A DNA stretch of 64,000 nucleotides from Porphyromonadaceae bacterium (lineage in GTDB: Bacteria; Bacteroidota; Bacteroidia; Bacteroidales; Dysgonomonadaceae), in assembly GCA_022840285.1 (NCBI GenBank), contig JALHIE010000001.1, forward strand, positions 62,001 through 126,000, in the 5' to 3' direction. The number at the start of each line of letters is the position of its first letter. Within the stretch, counting starts at the first letter, position 1. The translations under genes and the position numbers were made by a program. This document shows, in pieces, positions 62,472-64,000 of this stretch. A model generated the notes under the pieces. The model did no database searches. It saw nothing but the letters and a program-made list of their open reading frames with translations, and was not told the DNA's origin.

Positions 62472-64000
62472 ATGAAAAACAAATTTTCAAATCTATCCAA
62501 GGGGGTTCTGTTCATTTTATTGTGGACATTTTCCCTGTTTATTTTTGCCCAGAATGTTACCGTATCAGGGGTGGTTAATGATGTGAAAGGAGAGCCGTTG
62601 ATTGGCGTCACCATTCAGGTGAGCGGTACCACACATGGAACGGTGACCGACTTGGACGGGAGGTTTAACCTTTTGAATGTTCCTTCCGATGCAACATTGG
62701 ATGTTACCTATATCGGGATGCAGGGACAAAAAATACCGGTCAACGGTAGATCTTCCATTGATATAGTTTTGCTGGAAGAAACCGAATTACTGGATGAATT
62801 GGTCGTTGTGGGCTATGGAGTCCAGAAAAAGGAAACGTTGGTCGGAGCAGTATCCCAGATCGACAATAAAGCAATAATACAGTCAGGAACTTCCAGTATA
62901 TCAAACGCTATTGCCGGAAAATTATCGGGGGTTTTGACAATGCAACAATCCGGTGAGCCCGGAAGCGATGACGCGGAAATCATTATCCGTGGTCTTTCAA
63001 GCTGGAACGGCTCTTCTCCGTTGGCTCTTGTAGATGGGGTGGAAAGGGATTTTAAAGACCTGGACCCTAACGAAATTGAATCGTTTTCTGTTTTGAAGGA
63101 CGCATCAGCCACAGCTGTTTTTGGGGCAAAGGGTGCCGACGGAGTAATAATTGTCACAACCAAACGGGGACGAGAAGGAAAACCGGAATTGAACATTTCA
63201 GCATCTACAGGAATGGAAAGGGCGACCCATGTGCCCGATCATATCGATTCCTATACCACGATGAACTTGTTGAATGTGGCCCGCATGAATGAACAACAAT
63301 TCACAAACCTGATACCGCAGTATGTGTTGGAGGAATACCGTCAACCATCCTCTCCACTTAACGCGTTGCGTTATCCCGACGTGAACTGGTTTGATCTTGT
63401 AACCCGCCAATACGCACCCTCTACAACAGCCAATATCAATGTCACGGGGGGAACAAGTTTTGTGAAATATTTTGCCTCCTTGGGCTACACGGGACAGGGT
63501 TCTTTCTTTGAAGGAAGAAAAGAAGGCCATTTCGATTCCCGTTTTACAAATGATCGTTTTAATTATCGCACCAATCTTGATTTTGAATTGTCGAATGCAA
63601 CCTCGTTGTCCTTTAACATAGGGGGAGAAGTCGGTATTAAAAATCAGCCCACCATTGGTAACTTGTGGTGGACTTTGTACGGCACCTCTCCGGCCCGTTT
63701 CCCGGCTTATTTTCCGGAGTGGTTGTTGGAGGAGTATCCCGACCCCAATTATCCGAACGACAGTGGGATCCGTTATACGGAACCTATCGGCGAATATATG
63801 GACAATCCCTATTCGGTATTTAACCAAAGAGCGTTTAACCGTTATCTCGAAACCAAACTATTCACGGATGTTGTGTTTAAGCAAAAGCTTGATTTTTGGT
63901 TAAAAGGGCTGTCTGTTCAGGGGAAAGTTTCGCTAAGTACTTATTATCAGAATCTATCCCTGACTTCAGGCAGTGGTAATAATTTTCCGGAATATCAATT
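62472..64000 (+). CDS. SusC/RagA-family TonB-dependent outer membrane receptor, 3' end cut off by window edge
   Basis: The frame from ATG 62472 is open to the end of the window, 509 codons of a family usually about 1000 residues long. Signal peptide (about 1-28, ending FSLFIFAQ), then a carboxypeptidase-regulatory-like domain (VTVSGVVNDVKGEPLIGVTI, about 30-105). The SusC-type linker LDELVVVGYGVQKKETLVGA and the plug domain follow (IIIRGLSSWNGSSPLALVDGV, SVLKDASATAVFGAKGADGVI), then the first barrel strands. Such receptors import glycans or peptides with a SusD lipoprotein, which would be expected just beyond the window. An ATG at 62466 is out of frame and stops after two codons. Confidence 0.95.
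   Translation, partial: MKNKFSNLSKGVLFILLWTFSLFIFAQNVTVSGVVNDVKGEPLIGVTIQVSGTTHGTVTDLDGRFNLLNVPSDATLDVTYIGMQGQKIPVNGRSSIDIVLLEETELLDELVVVGYGVQKKETLVGAVSQIDNKAIIQSGTSSISNAIAGKLSGVLTMQQSGEPGSDDAEIIIRGLSSWNGSSPLALVDGVERDFKDLDPNEIESFSVLKDASATAVFGAKGADGVIIVTTKRGREGKPELNISASTGMERATHVPDHIDSYTTMNLLNVARMNEQQFTNLIPQYVLEEYRQPSSPLNALRYPDVNWFDLVTRQYAPSTTANINVTGGTSFVKYFASLGYTGQGSFFEGRKEGHFDSRFTNDRFNYRTNLDFELSNATSLSFNIGGEVGIKNQPTIGNLWWTLYGTSPARFPAYFPEWLLEEYPDPNYPNDSGIRYTEPIGEYMDNPYSVFNQRAFNRYLETKLFTDVVFKQKLDFWLKGLSVQGKVSLSTYYQNLSLTSGSGNNFPEYQ

Noticed and set aside
1..64000. tRNA, rRNA, CRISPR, insertion sequences, prophage and plasmid features
   Set aside because: I read the intergenic spaces for cloverleaf-like sequence, evenly spaced repeats, transposase motifs and phage genes and saw none; a tRNAscan or CRISPR search could still be run.

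Overview
The window reads as the chromosome of an anaerobic member of the Bacteroidota, order Bacteroidales, most like the Dysgonomonadaceae/Porphyromonadaceae (Proteiniphilum- or Petrimonas-like). The reasons are a complete porP-gldK-gldL-gldM-gldN type IX secretion locus, a 286-residue RpoD without region 1.1, a SusC/RagA receptor, a MurF-Alr fusion gene, pyruvate:ferredoxin oxidoreductase, an ORP/NifX-type anaerobe cluster, and repeated -7 elements of the Bacteroidota form TAnnTTTG before genes. The family-level placement is inference. There are no rRNA or tRNA genes, insertion sequences, phage genes or CRISPR arrays. Most of the window is core chromosome.

Layout. 1-9.6 kb: housekeeping genes (yebC end, pheT, a DUF418 membrane protein, pgk, osmC-like, ansA). 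7.8-12.9 kb: an osmotic/trehalose group (GH15 glucanohydrolase, MscS channel, fused trehalose-6-P synthase/phosphatase). 13-23 kb: rightward genes for central metabolism and ribosome assembly (nifJ, aroQ, pyk, O-methyltransferase, rbfA, LolC/E-like permease, ugd, nitroreductase). 33.4-23.2 kb, leftward: a nine-gene run that starts with a serine-palmitoyltransferase-like acyltransferase, a threonine-synthase-like PLP enzyme with a zinc ribbon, an SDR reductase and a VOC protein, then passes directly into porP-gldKLMN. The first three match the enzyme set of capnine (sulfonolipid) biosynthesis, which makes this the most interesting part of the window. 33.6-38.8 kb: a CE7 esterase, then a leftward envelope operon (ompH/skp, murI, cvpA, psd, pssA, DUF4834). 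43.8-38.9 kb: rimP-nusA-infB with a promoter and a terminator-like leader. 44-51 kb, rightward: lemA and two TPM-domain genes, miaA, lysA, a GT2 protein and a DegP/HtrA protease. 51-55.3 kb: rpoD, an OmpA-family porin gene with a broken 5' end, and a small cluster (DUF5320, UPF0251-metallo-beta-lactamase fusion, NifX-like). 61.8-55.3 kb, leftward: DUF5063, 3'-5' exonuclease, rRNA methyltransferase, a probable small RNA, GSCFA protein, a broken murF-alr and DUF2721. 62.5-64 kb: the start of a SusC-type receptor with a long leader.

Two genes that should be functional, the ompA-like porin gene and murF-alr, each carry what looks like a short deletion with a frameshift. Two such lesions of the same kind in one window, one of them in an essential gene, point to assembly or consensus error more than to biology, but only reads can settle it. 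All motif positions were counted by eye from translations. Protein family names come from motif recognition, not from database searches.
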